Shown here: positions 5,600 to 13,530 of the stretch, piece by piece
Layout: the number at the start of each line of letters is the position of its first letter
Numbering within the stretch: position 1 is the first letter of the stretch
NCBI GenBank assembly: GCA_015064415.1
Contig: SVSG01000020.1
Coordinates: 1-40,167, forward strand
DNA: 40,167 bases
Direction of reading: 5' to 3'
Source: Oscillospiraceae bacterium
GTDB taxonomy: Bacteria; Bacillota; Clostridia; Oscillospirales; CAG-272
Notes under the pieces: model-generated
Told to the model about the DNA's origin: nothing
The model's database searches: none
Seen by the model: the letters and a program-made list of their open reading frames with translations, nothing else
Translations under genes and position numbers: made by a program

Positions 5600-5626
5600 T
5601 ATAACATAGCAATCAATCATTGTCAA
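5598..5626 (-). promoter_or_regulatory. Leftward promoter of the Cro/excisionase/replication operon
   Basis: On the minus strand, TTGACA (5621-5626) and TATAAT (5598-5603) are separated by 17 bases: a consensus promoter. It overlaps the rightward promoter by 2 bases at the -10 boxes, so polymerase should not be able to occupy both at once. Confidence 0.8.
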
Positions 5627-5660
5627 CAAGATTTTGCTATGTCGAGCAACAACATAGCAA
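5604..5660. promoter_or_regulatory. Three ACATAGCAA operator repeats
   Basis: ACATAGCAA occurs at 5604-5612 and 5652-5660 and inverted (TTGCTATGT) at 5634-5642. The first lies in the spacer of the leftward promoter. The others lie in the leader of the repressor gene. They are candidate binding sites for the XRE repressor or the Cro-like protein. Confidence 0.55.
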
Positions 5661-5690
5661 ATGTGATATTTTGGAAAAGAGGTAAATTGT

Positions 5691-6383
5691 ATGGATAACA
5701 AAATTTCCCTTGGAACACGCTTGAATAACGCACTTGCCTGCCGTAATGTGAAGCAGAAAGAGCTCGCTCGGTATTTGAACGTCCCCGATAACACCATTTC
5801 TTATTTCTGTAAAGACAAGAGAACGCCGAATGTGCGGCAAATTGCCGAGATTGCCAAACGTCTGGAAGTTTCGGCGGATTATCTTTTGGGCGTTTCGGAT
5901 GTAATGACGACAGACACCGCCACACGCGAGCTGTGCTTGACTTTGGGATTGACCGACATTGCGATAGAACACCTGCGGAACGATCAAGAAAGGAGCGTTC
6001 GTGATGCGGTTAATTTCCTTTTTTGGCAACACGAGCAATATAAGAAAGCCAAACCTGCAGACGATGCCTTTGAAAAAAACACTTCTTTTTTAGAACTTCT
6101 ATCTCGATTTTGTGATTTGAAGAATGCAACGCAAGATTTAATGATAGGTCTAAATTTAGACGGTGAATTAACAGTTCGTTTGTCGGATATATCGACAAAC
6201 TCTCTCAATGAAGAAAACGCCCTCAAATGTCAAATGACGGGCTTGCGCGGATTTGTTTCAACTTCTTTGATAGAGGCAGTAACCAACGATATTATTTATG
6301 ACATTACGCAACTATTGCGTTCGATCTCCGTCAAACAAGTGGAGAAAATCGAATGGGAACAGTGGCGCAAAGAAAGCAAATAA
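5691..6383 (+). CDS. XRE-family repressor of the element
   Basis: The product has 230 residues. Residues 8-67 form a clear HTH_3 domain (TRLNNALACRNVKQKELARY, then TPNVRQIAEIAKRLEVSADYLLG). The remaining 160 residues are mainly helical and lack the Ser-Lys LexA/CI self-cleavage motif, so inactivation would need another signal. The ATG at 5691 is preceded by AAAAGAGG. It is transcribed right from the promoter at 5571-5599 and lies 12 bases before the integrase, so both are probably expressed together in the integrated state. It would repress the leftward operon. The ligand or antirepressor is unknown. Confidence 0.85.
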   Translation: MDNKISLGTRLNNALACRNVKQKELARYLNVPDNTISYFCKDKRTPNVRQIAEIAKRLEVSADYLLGVSDVMTTDTATRELCLTLGLTDIAIEHLRNDQERSVRDAVNFLFWQHEQYKKAKPADDAFEKNTSFLELLSRFCDLKNATQDLMIGLNLDGELTVRLSDISTNSLNEENALKCQMTGLRGFVSTSLIEAVTNDIIYDITQLLRSISVKQVEKIEWEQWRKESK

Positions 6384-6395
6384 GAGGTGAGGGAT

Positions 6396-7541
6396 ATGCC
6401 AAATAAAAGAAACGCCAAAGGCGGCGGATCTGTGCGCCAACGCGACAACGGCTCGTGGGAAGCTCGTTGCATGATCAACGGCAAGCGCAAGAGCTTTTAC
6501 GGGGATCGGCAAGCGGACGTATTAAAGGCCATGCGCGCCGCGCAAAAGGCGGCGGACGATGGCGCGTACTTTGAGCCGGCGAAAACCTCCCTCTCGAAAT
6601 GGCTTGATTTATGGCTCGAGGAATACGTTCGCCCCTCGGTGAAGCCGTTGACCTACTCCACCTATAAAAGCCGCGCGGAAACGCGCATAAAGCCGGCGCT
6701 TGGCAGGCAAAAACTTACAACGCTGAACGCCACGCAAATACAAGCATTTTACAACGATCTTTTGCGAGTGCAAGCGCTGCACCCGAAAACGATAAAGAAC
6801 ATTCACGGCATATTGCACAAGGCGTTAGAGCAGGCGCTGAAGCTCCGTTATATCGGCTTCAATCCCGCGGATGCCTGCACACTGCCGCGCATTGAAAAAA
6901 AGGAGATTAAGCCCCTCTCGGAGAGCGAGATTTCAGCGTTTTTGGATCTGATCCGAGAGGGAGAGCCCCTGCGAGATCTGTTTACCGTCGCGCTGTTCAC
7001 GGGGATGCGTAAGGGCGAGATCTGCGGCTTGTCCTGGAGCGCCGTCAACTTTCGAGAGGGAGCGATCACGGTCAAGCAGCAGCTTTGCAAGGAAAAAGAA
7101 AAAGGCGGGCGGCATTATATCGCACCCACCAAAAGCGACAAGGCAAGGACCTTGACCGTTGCGCCGTTTGTTATAGAGATTTTGAGAAGGGTAAAAAGGG
7201 AGCAGCTTGCCAACCACCGCGCGGCGGGCTTGGCTTGGCAAAATGAATTTGATCTCGTGTTTACCGATAAGGCGGGCCGCTATATCGTGCCGCAAACCGC
7301 CCTCAAACGGTTCAAAGCGGTTGCGAGCAGGATCGGGCGCCCCGATGCGCGCTTTCACGACCTGCGCCATACCTACGCGGTCACAGCCCTGCAGGAGGGG
7401 GACGACGTTAAGACTGTGCAGCAAAACCTCGGGCACGCAACCGCGAGCTTTACGCTCGACGTGTACGGCCATGTGTCGGAAAAGATGAAGAAGGAAAGCG
7501 CCGCCCGAATGCAGTCCTATTTTGAGAAAATCAACGCCTAA
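6396..7541 (+). CDS. int: Tyrosine integrase of the element
   Basis: The product has 381 residues. The N-terminus (GGGSVRQRDNGSWEARCMIN) is an arm-binding AP2-like domain. Residues 63-150 form the SAM-like core-binding domain. Residues 170-375 form the catalytic domain. The catalytic residues are visible: R205 (TGMRKGE), a Lys near 247, H321-x-x-R324 (HDLRHTYA), H347 (LGHA) and Tyr357 (DVYGH). I start at the ATG at 6396 after AGGTGAG; an in-frame GTG lies 3 codons upstream. The gene ends 112 bases from the right att core, as expected for site-specific insertion into tRNA-Ser. Two arm-type repeats follow its stop codon. Confidence 0.95.
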   Translation: MPNKRNAKGGGSVRQRDNGSWEARCMINGKRKSFYGDRQADVLKAMRAAQKAADDGAYFEPAKTSLSKWLDLWLEEYVRPSVKPLTYSTYKSRAETRIKPALGRQKLTTLNATQIQAFYNDLLRVQALHPKTIKNIHGILHKALEQALKLRYIGFNPADACTLPRIEKKEIKPLSESEISAFLDLIREGEPLRDLFTVALFTGMRKGEICGLSWSAVNFREGAITVKQQLCKEKEKGGRHYIAPTKSDKARTLTVAPFVIEILRRVKREQLANHRAAGLAWQNEFDLVFTDKAGRYIVPQTALKRFKAVASRIGRPDARFHDLRHTYAVTALQEGDDVKTVQQNLGHATASFTLDVYGHVSEKMKKESAARMQSYFEKINA

Positions 7542-7550
7542 AAAACCTAT

Positions 7551-7570
7551 AAGGGGTACGATAAGGGGTA
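7551..7570 (+). repeat. Right integrase arm-type repeats
   Basis: Two AAGGGGTA units (7551-7558 and 7563-7570) form a 20-base block identical to 1943-1962. It lies 83 bases from the right core. The matching subterminal blocks are the best candidates for integrase arm sites. Confidence 0.6.
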
Positions 7571-7603
7571 AAGCACCAAAAATCTCTACAAAATCAAGAA
7601 AAG

Positions 7604-7648
7604 AAAAAACCTTGGAAACCCAGTAAAATCGGGCGTTCCAAGGTTTTT
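7604..7648. terminator. Terminator shared by integrase and tRNA-Ser
   Basis: CCTTGGAA (7610-7617) pairs with TTCCAAGG (7636-7643), with an A-run before and a T-run after. It ends integrase transcription on the plus strand. On the minus strand it replaces the tRNA terminator that integration moved to 1769-1800. Confidence 0.75.
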
Positions 7649-7653
7649 CTGTA

Positions 7654-7678
7654 TATGGCGGAGAGAGAGAGATTCGAA
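7654..7678. other. attR: attR: right 25-bp core inside tRNA-Ser
   Basis: Identical to 1800-1824. It covers the CCA end, the acceptor 3' strand and the T-arm 3' half of the intact tRNA gene. Confidence 0.9.
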
Positions 7679-7747
7679 CTCTCGTTGGGGTATTAGCCCA
7701 AACACGATTTCCAGTCGTGCGCCTTAGACCAGCTCAGCCATCTCTCC
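7656..7747 (-). tRNA. tRNA-Ser (anticodon GGA)
   Basis: The gene is 92 bases long. The 7-bp acceptor stem is GGAGAGA/TCTCTCC, followed by discriminator G and an encoded CCA (7656-7658). The anticodon arm is CACGA-CTGGAAA-TCGTG with anticodon GGA (complement at 7710-7712). There is a long variable arm (TTGGGCTAATACCCCAA), as in serine tRNAs, and a T arm GAGAG-TTCGAAT-CTCTC. The alternating GA run of the T and acceptor stems forms the insertion core. The tRNA is complete, so the host function is preserved. Confidence 0.97.
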
Positions 7748-7832
7748 ACGCGACCCACACATTATAACAGATTTTGCGCTGCTTGTCAAGGGGGTATTTG
7801 AAAAAAGTTGCACTTTTTGCACTTTTTTGAAC

Positions 7833-7876
7833 AAAGGGATGGAAATCGCGGCAAAGTGCGCGATTTACATCCCTTT
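7833..7876. terminator. Long hairpin after the AraC-family gene
   Basis: AAAGGGATG...AAATCGCG (7833-7850) pairs with CGCGATTT-CATCCCTTT (7859-7876), giving about 17 pairs with one mismatch on each arm. It lies immediately after the stop of the minus-strand regulator. The T-run is weak, so termination strength is uncertain. Confidence 0.5.
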
Positions 7877-7880
7877 TGCA

Positions 7881-8726
7881 TCATCCCATGCGGTATTTGG
7901 AGGGTGGTGTGCCAAAATGCTTTTTGAAATAGGCGGAAAAGTAGGCAATGTCACAAAAGCCTGCCGCCAAGGCGACCTCTCCCACCGACATTCCCGTGTT
8001 CTCCAGCAATCCGGCGGCGCGCATCAGTCGCAGATGCAGAACGTACCGGTGAAGCGGCATCCCCGTCATACGCTTGATCAGCGCGCTGATGTAATTGGGA
8101 TGATAGCCAAAGGCCTTGGCAACGATTTGGTTGGTGATCTCCTCTGCATAATGCTTTTGCACATAGGAAATGACGGCATGGGAGCTTTCGGTCGCGTTGG
8201 GGGCTTGACCGATCTGCTGGCAGCGCAGACAATCGGCAATGCATTCCGCCAATAAATGCCCGCACTTTTCACTGTGATACAGCAGCTGCCGCGTGTACTC
8301 GCCAAGAAGCCGCACCAGATTTTTGTGGATGCTGTCGATCTCCCGCAGATAAAGCACACCCGAAAGCGGAGTGGCATCCTCAAATTGACGAGGGTCGGTG
8401 CGCATGCTTTCCTTGAAATTCACCTTTGATTCCGGCTTGATGGGAATATTCAGATGTGCCGCTGTCCGCGTGTGGTCGAAATTGATCGCAATATAATCCG
8501 CAAAATCCAAAGGCGTTTCGATGTGATAGGGAATTCCCGAATGAATCAGCAAAAGCGCGTGAGGAGCCATTTCATACGTCATATGACCGACCTTTATTTT
8601 ACCGTATCCGCCAATGGCGTAGAACAGTCGCGCATCCGGCGCGATCACCTCGTCATAGCGGCTTGATCTGTCAAGCTTCAGGTATCTTGCATACCTGACA
8701 AAGGGATTGATCTGTGAAAAAAGCAT
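7881..8726 (-). CDS. AraC-family regulator of the carbohydrate locus
   Basis: The product has 281 residues. The N-terminal half (VIAPDARLFYAIGGYGKIKV, then MAPHALLLIHSGIPYHIETP) is a cupin-like sensor domain. The C-terminal 95 residues hold two helix-turn-helix motifs (EEITNQIVAKAFGYHPNYIS and MSVGEVALAAGFCDIAYFSA), ending in the usual FKKHFGTPPSKYR. I prefer the ATG at 8726 because GGGTGAG is just upstream; an in-frame TTG 4 codons earlier includes that site. It is divergent from the isomerase-like gene, so it probably controls it in response to a sugar. The ligand is not identifiable. Confidence 0.85.
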   Translation of the reverse strand: MLFSQINPFVRYARYLKLDRSSRYDEVIAPDARLFYAIGGYGKIKVGHMTYEMAPHALLLIHSGIPYHIETPLDFADYIAINFDHTRTAAHLNIPIKPESKVNFKESMRTDPRQFEDATPLSGVLYLREIDSIHKNLVRLLGEYTRQLLYHSEKCGHLLAECIADCLRCQQIGQAPNATESSHAVISYVQKHYAEEITNQIVAKAFGYHPNYISALIKRMTGMPLHRYVLHLRLMRAAGLLENTGMSVGEVALAAGFCDIAYFSAYFKKHFGTPPSKYRMG

Positions 8727-8751
8727 ACTCTCACCCAATCTTTATTTTACA

Positions 8752-8765
8752 CAAACTTGTGTTTG
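8752..8765. promoter_or_regulatory. Inverted repeat between AraC gene and isomerase gene
   Basis: CAAAC-TTGT-GTTTG is a perfect 14-base inverted repeat in the divergent intergenic region, between the regulator start and the rightward promoter. It is a candidate regulator site; binding is not shown. Confidence 0.35.
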
Positions 8766-8774
8766 AATTATATA

Positions 8775-8803
8775 TTGATTATATCATCTGCACGTGCTAA
8801 AAT
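8775..8803 (+). promoter_or_regulatory. Promoter of the isomerase-like gene
   Basis: TTGATT (8775-8780), 17 bases and TAAAAT (8798-8803) lie about 36 bases upstream of the ATG at 8840. The -35 box is imperfect, as expected for an activated promoter. Confidence 0.55.
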
Positions 8804-8839
8804 CAAGTAGAAAAGAAAATTTTTAGGGGGGGCTTTCTC

Positions 8840-10282
8840 ATGATAGAAAGACAAAAAAAGCGTACGGCGCGGGTGGGGATCTTTGCGGTGGCGCACGGCA
8901 CCTATTTCACTCAGTTTGAAGGGCTTTTCGAAAACCTTTTGCGCTATCACGTGGATCTTTGCGGCATTGTCAGTGCCAATGAAGTTGAGCTGATCGACTT
9001 CGGTATGGTAGACAGCAACGAAAAAGCGTACAGCGTGGCAGATCAAATGATGGGGGCGCGGCTTGATCTTGTGTTTTGCAATATGATCACCTATGCCACC
9101 TCGTCGGTTTTCGCCCCAATCATGCGGGCACTGCCGTGTCCTGTGGTGCTACTTGCATTACAGCCGCGCGCGGCTTTGGATTATAGCAGGGCCAACACCT
9201 TTATGCAGCTGGAAAACGATAATATCTGCTCGGTTCCCGAATTTATCGGGGTGGCAAACCGTCTGGGTAAGCGAGTCAGCGATTGTATCATTGGCACGCT
9301 TTACGGTGGAGAGTGCTTGCCGGAGATTGCCGAGTGGTGCGATATAGCGAAGGTTCTGCACGATCTGAAGGGGGCGCGCCTTGGGCTGATGGGGCACACC
9401 ATGGAGGCTATGTACGATATGCACACCGATCCCACGGCAGTATCGGCGGCGTTTGGCGTGCACGTGCCTCTTCTGGAGATCGATGATGTGATCCGATTGT
9501 ACGGCGAGATCAGCGAAGCCGAGGTGGCGGAAAAGATCGGGCAGATCAAGGCGGAATTCGACATGCCGGATCCCGGCTCTGACCCGATCGCCTCTAAGCT
9601 TACCGAGGCGGATCTTGATCAGGCGGCAAGAACGGCGGTGGCGCTGGACAAGCTGGTGCAGGCGTACGGTCTGACGGGACTTGCCTATTATTATGAGGGT
9701 GGAGAAGACACGATGCACAGACAACTTGCCACCACCTTTATCGTGGGTAATTCCATTCTCAATGCCAAGGGGATCCCCATGTGCGGCGAGTACGATATCA
9801 AGACCTGCATCGCGATGCTGATCATGGATAGATTGGACATCGGCGGCAGCTTTGCCGAATTCCATCCTTTCGACTTTGCGAAGGACTTTGTTCTGGTCGG
9901 TCATGACGGTCCCCATCACCTGAAAATTGCCGAGGGGCGCCCCGTACTGCGCAGTCTTTGCAAGTACCACGGAAAGCCCGGTAGCGGCGCTTCGGTCGAG
10001 TTCAAGATCAAGGAGGGGGAGATCACCATTTTTGGCATCACTCAAACCGCCGAAAACAAGTTCAAGTTCGTGATCGGAGAGGGGTATTCCAAGGCGGGCC
10101 CCATTCCTCCGACGGGTAACACCAACACGAGAGGATTTTTCGCCCCTAGCACGAAGGAATTTGTCAAAAAGTGGGTGATGGAGGGCCCCACGCACCACTT
10201 CGCGCTCGGAGTGGGGCATCACGCCAATACCATCGCCAAGATCGCACAGGCACTTGGCATCGAGTACGTCATCGTGAAATAA
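8840..10282 (+). CDS. L-arabinose/L-fucose isomerase-family protein
   Basis: The 480-residue product is close to the length of L-arabinose isomerase. Residues expected to bind the metal and substrate are in place and in order: E286 (YYYEGGED), E317 (CGEYD), H355 (VGHDGPHH) and H452/H453 (THHFALGVGHH). The N-terminal part (VAHGTYFTQFEGLF, then YSVADQMMGARLDLVFCNMI) also fits the family. Such enzymes interconvert aldoses and ketoses in the cytoplasm. It is not the classical AraA of an araBAD operon: no ribulokinase or epimerase is nearby. The true sugar is therefore open. Its stop is followed 10 bases later by the WbsX-like gene, with which it forms an operon. Confidence 0.8.
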   Translation: MIERQKKRTARVGIFAVAHGTYFTQFEGLFENLLRYHVDLCGIVSANEVELIDFGMVDSNEKAYSVADQMMGARLDLVFCNMITYATSSVFAPIMRALPCPVVLLALQPRAALDYSRANTFMQLENDNICSVPEFIGVANRLGKRVSDCIIGTLYGGECLPEIAEWCDIAKVLHDLKGARLGLMGHTMEAMYDMHTDPTAVSAAFGVHVPLLEIDDVIRLYGEISEAEVAEKIGQIKAEFDMPDPGSDPIASKLTEADLDQAARTAVALDKLVQAYGLTGLAYYYEGGEDTMHRQLATTFIVGNSILNAKGIPMCGEYDIKTCIAMLIMDRLDIGGSFAEFHPFDFAKDFVLVGHDGPHHLKIAEGRPVLRSLCKYHGKPGSGASVEFKIKEGEITIFGITQTAENKFKFVIGEGYSKAGPIPPTGNTNTRGFFAPSTKEFVKKWVMEGPTHHFALGVGHHANTIAKIAQALGIEYVIVK

Positions 10283-10292
10283 GGAGGTGCTT

Positions 10293-11507
10293 ATGTATCA
10301 CATCAAATTGAATTCCTATATTCCCGAGCCCCATCCTGCCGAAAGTGACCGCATTGTTGCATGTCATTACTATGCGGCTTGGAAAAAAGGTGCCGCAGGT
10401 GTGCACGAGGGGTTTGATGATCTGGCACAGGAGTATCCCGACAGAACCCCGTTGATGGGCTACTATGACGAGGAAAATCCCGAGGTGTGCGATTGGGAGA
10501 TCAAATGGGCGAGCGAGCACGGCATCAACTGCTTTATCTACTGCTGGTACCGCAAGCCCGGAAACCTCGGAAAGCCGGTGACACTGCAGGATCTGCGCTG
10601 TGGGCACGGACTGCACGAGGCGCTTTTCAACGCCAGATTTGCGCAAAAAATGAGGTTTGCCATCATGCTGGAGTCATCGCCCCGCTGGTGCGGCACAAAT
10701 GAAACGGATATGGTCGAGCATCTGATGCCTTTTTGGATGGAGAATTACTTCAAAAGACCCAATTATCTTTTGATCGACAACAAGCCCGTTTTGTTCGTAT
10801 TTCAACAGCGCCGCCTTGCCACGGAATGCTTTGAAAGTGTCGATTCACAGCGTAAAACCTTTGATGCGTGCCGCGAATATGCCAGAAAATGCGGCTTTGA
10901 CGGTATGCTGTTTGCCGTGTGCAAGATCGCGGGGGACAAGCAGTACTATGACGAGCTTGCGGCGCGCGGATACGATTTCCGCTTTGGTTATACCGCGGGC
11001 TACAATTCGCCCTATGATTTCTTCTCAGACGAGGAGGCGATCATAGAAGGGCAGCTTGACAATTTTTGCAAGGAGCTTGCCTTTGACCCAAAGCACTTCG
11101 TCCCCACGGCCTCCTGCTTCTGGGACCCCACGCCGAGATTCAGCCGCCGCTGGGTGGAGCTTGGATATGATTTTCGGAGCAACTGGAACATCTGGTATTT
11201 GCAGCCGGAGGGCTTCAAAAAGCTACTGACGCGCTTGAGGGAGACGTGTGATACGCTCCCGGAGGATGCCTATGCGCGAAAGATGATCATGATCGACAAC
11301 TGGAACGAGTGGGATGAGGGGCATTTCGTAGCCCCCAGTCACAAGTTCGGCTTTAAGTATTTGCAGGCCATTCGCGAGGCACTTACGGCATGCAACAATC
11401 TTCCCGATTACATCACCCCGCGCGATGCGGGCTTCGGGGATTATAACAGATCATGGAAAACACCTGATTTTTCTGCATTTTGTGAAAAAAGGGAGGAGGA
11501 AAAGTAA
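10293..11507 (+). CDS. WbsX/GH99-like glycan-active protein
   Basis: The product has 404 residues. The N-terminal part (VACHYYAAWKKG, then EHGINCFIYCWYRKPGN) and the C-terminal signature (IDNWNEWDEGHFVAPSHKFG, then FKYLQAI) match the WbsX family (Glyco_tran_WbsX), a TIM-barrel related to GH99 endo-mannosidases. Family members are found in polysaccharide biosynthesis and, as here, in degradation loci. The start ATG at 10293 follows AAGGAGGT. There is no signal peptide, so it should act on an imported oligosaccharide in the cytoplasm. The catalytic residues of this branch are not established, so hydrolase rather than transferase activity is inferred from context. Confidence 0.75.
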   Translation: MYHIKLNSYIPEPHPAESDRIVACHYYAAWKKGAAGVHEGFDDLAQEYPDRTPLMGYYDEENPEVCDWEIKWASEHGINCFIYCWYRKPGNLGKPVTLQDLRCGHGLHEALFNARFAQKMRFAIMLESSPRWCGTNETDMVEHLMPFWMENYFKRPNYLLIDNKPVLFVFQQRRLATECFESVDSQRKTFDACREYARKCGFDGMLFAVCKIAGDKQYYDELAARGYDFRFGYTAGYNSPYDFFSDEEAIIEGQLDNFCKELAFDPKHFVPTASCFWDPTPRFSRRWVELGYDFRSNWNIWYLQPEGFKKLLTRLRETCDTLPEDAYARKMIMIDNWNEWDEGHFVAPSHKFGFKYLQAIREALTACNNLPDYITPRDAGFGDYNRSWKTPDFSAFCEKREEEK

Positions 11508-11553
11508 CTTGACACGCGGGGAAGAAATCTACCGAAAGTAGATGAAAAAAGCC

Positions 11554-11582
11554 TTTACTTTTGCGCTTTTCAATGCTATAAT
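11554..11582 (+). promoter_or_regulatory. Promoter of the DUF4838-SGNH operon
   Basis: TTTACT (11554-11559), 17 bases and TATAAT (11577-11582) lie 30 bases before the ATG at 11613. A small hairpin, CTACCGAAAGTAG, is found just upstream (about 11529-11541). Confidence 0.6.
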
Positions 11583-11612
11583 GAGGAAAAGAAATCAAAG
11601 GGGGATCCCGCA

Positions 11613-13517
11613 ATGAGACTGAGACTGACCAAGATCGGCACGCATCCGACGCTTGCCTATGCCACCGAGGAGCTGTCGCGCTATATCCATCTGATGGACA
11701 ACCGTTTTCCCGTGGACGAGTTCACCTGCGAGAGCTACGAGGAGGTACAAAACGACACCTGCGAGACCGTAGCGATCGGTGTAGGGCTTGGCGTGGCGTG
11801 CGGCGAGGAGGACCACATCCGCGTGTCGGTGCAAAACGGCAACGGCGTGATCACGGGCTCGAATCCCCGCTCGGTGTTATTCGCCGTATACCGCTTCTTG
11901 TATGCGCTCGGCTGTCGCTTTCCCACGCCGGAGGATGACGGCGACGTGATCCCCCAAAGAAAGCTGAGCTTGGCAGACATCACCGCCGAGCTTGATGAAA
12001 CGCCTTCCTATCGCCACCGCGGCATCGTGCTGGAGGGGAGTCTGGACTATACCCAAGCGAAAAATATGATCAAATGGATGCCGAAATTGGGGCTCAACGA
12101 GTATTTCATCCAATACCTTGTGCCGCGCCAGTATTTTTGGCGCGTGTATAAGCATTACGGCGAAACGCTGACCGAGGCCGAGACCTTGCGGATGCAAGCG
12201 CGTTTGGTGGAGGAGATCAAAAAGCGCGATCTTATCTATCACGCGGTGGGTCACACGTGGCAATGCGTCCCCTTTGGCATTGAGGGGAGCTACGGCAAAA
12301 AGGGAGTGAGTGTGCCAGAGGCATCGCGCAAGTATCTGGCGCTGGTCAACGGTAAGCGGGGATTATTCGACGACAACCCCTTGGCGACCGAGGTGTGCTA
12401 TTCCGACAAGGAGGCGCGCGACATTATGATCCGCGCCGCGGTGGACTATTGCAAGGCGCACCCCGAGGTGGATTATCTGCATTTCTGGCAATCGGATGCC
12501 ACGAACAACTGCTGTGAGTGCGAAAAATGCCGCGACAAAACGATGGCCGATCTGTATATTCCGTTGCTCAACGAACTGGATGAGGCGTTTGAAAAAGAGG
12601 GGATCGACGCGAAGATCGTATTCCTTTGCTATACCAATCTGACCTGGGCACCGCTTGTCGAGCGCCTTAAAAACGAGGACCGTTTCGTCTTTATGGCGAC
12701 CATCGCGCACTCTTACTCCAAGCCCATCAACCATATGGAGCGTGTGCCTTCGCCGCAGCCCTACCGCTTGAACCAAAACGAGGTGCCGCGCAACAACGAG
12801 GACAGCATCGCTATGGTGAAAAAGTGGCAGGAGGTCTTCAAGGGTGACAGCTTCCTTTTTGACTACAACCAGATCTGGGATCACTACAAGGATCCCGGTT
12901 ATATGCACTGCGCGGCGCGCATTGCGGGGGACAACCGCCTTTTGCGCGAGCTTGGAATGAACGGTCTGCACAGCTGTCAGTTCACGCAGGTGGGCTCCCC
13001 CACATGGCTGCCGACCTACACCCACGGTGTCAGTATGTGGAACAATCGCCTTGACTTTGCGGATATTGCAAAGGAGTATTTCACCGCCGTGTTCGGAGAG
13101 AGCGCCGAGGCGGCAGAGACGTGGCTGCAAAAAATGTCGGACGATTTCGATCCGCCCTATCTCCGCCACGAAAAGGAGGAGATCGACGCGGACGCGCGTG
13201 TACGCTACGAGCGACTTGCGCGTGAGATCACCGAGAAGCTGCCCGAGCTGAAGGCACTTGCCGAGACCTGTGAGCCGTGGAAGAAGATCTATTGCCACGC
13301 GCGTCTTGACGCGCTGCTTGCCGAGGGGCTTTGCGCCCGCGCCGCAGGGGATGCAGAGGGCGCCGCGCAAAAGGCGGAGGAGATCCGTGAGCTTGCATTT
13401 TCGATGTATGAGGAGACCTTCGGCAGCTTGGATACCAAGTTTTACGTCAGCATCATCAAGTCTGTCCTGACCGCTGAGCAGACCACCTTTGCCCGTGTGG
13501 TGCAGACCAAGCGTTAA
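11613..13517 (+). CDS. DUF4838-type glycoside-hydrolase-like protein
   Basis: The product has 634 residues. Residues 1-110 resemble the alpha/beta N-terminal domain found in alpha-glucuronidase and hexosaminidase-like enzymes (GSNPRSVLFAVYRFLYALGC). The core shows RHRGIVLEGSLDYTQAKNMI and, at 285-306, DYLHFWQSDATNNCCECEKC. That Cys cluster (C300, C301, C303, C306) is typical of DUF4838 proteins. A helical C-terminal domain follows. There is no signal peptide. DUF4838 proteins are common in polysaccharide-use loci but their reaction is not established. The Cys-x-Cys-x-x-Cys could bind a metal. It is followed 13 bases later by an SGNH esterase, suggesting joint action on an acylated glycan. Confidence 0.75.
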   Translation: MRLRLTKIGTHPTLAYATEELSRYIHLMDNRFPVDEFTCESYEEVQNDTCETVAIGVGLGVACGEEDHIRVSVQNGNGVITGSNPRSVLFAVYRFLYALGCRFPTPEDDGDVIPQRKLSLADITAELDETPSYRHRGIVLEGSLDYTQAKNMIKWMPKLGLNEYFIQYLVPRQYFWRVYKHYGETLTEAETLRMQARLVEEIKKRDLIYHAVGHTWQCVPFGIEGSYGKKGVSVPEASRKYLALVNGKRGLFDDNPLATEVCYSDKEARDIMIRAAVDYCKAHPEVDYLHFWQSDATNNCCECEKCRDKTMADLYIPLLNELDEAFEKEGIDAKIVFLCYTNLTWAPLVERLKNEDRFVFMATIAHSYSKPINHMERVPSPQPYRLNQNEVPRNNEDSIAMVKKWQEVFKGDSFLFDYNQIWDHYKDPGYMHCAARIAGDNRLLRELGMNGLHSCQFTQVGSPTWLPTYTHGVSMWNNRLDFADIAKEYFTAVFGESAEAAETWLQKMSDDFDPPYLRHEKEEIDADARVRYERLAREITEKLPELKALAETCEPWKKIYCHARLDALLAEGLCARAAGDAEGAAQKAEEIRELAFSMYEETFGSLDTKFYVSIIKSVLTAEQTTFARVVQTKR

Positions 13518-13530
13518 AGGAGAACGTCGT

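Larger units (their letters stand above)
1800..7678. mobile_element. Compact integrative element in tRNA-Ser(GGA), satellite-like
   Basis: The element is defined by the exact 25-bp repeats at 1800-1824 and 7654-7678 and by an integrase gene ending 112 bases from the right repeat. Its content from left to right: Fic protein and RHH partner (minus), four small genes (plus), replication-type protein and two small HTH proteins (minus), repressor and integrase (plus). No terminase, capsid, tail, holin, relaxase, type IV secretion or transposase gene is seen. The size and the integrase/repressor/HTH/replication layout recall phage-inducible satellites or cryptic minimal prophages. Helper dependence is inference. 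All genes look intact, so it may be active. Confidence 0.85.

Noticed and set aside
8840-10282. Calling the isomerase araA
   Set aside because: The catalytic residues fit the family, but no araB/araD partner is present and the surrounding enzymes suggest another sugar, so no symbol is given.
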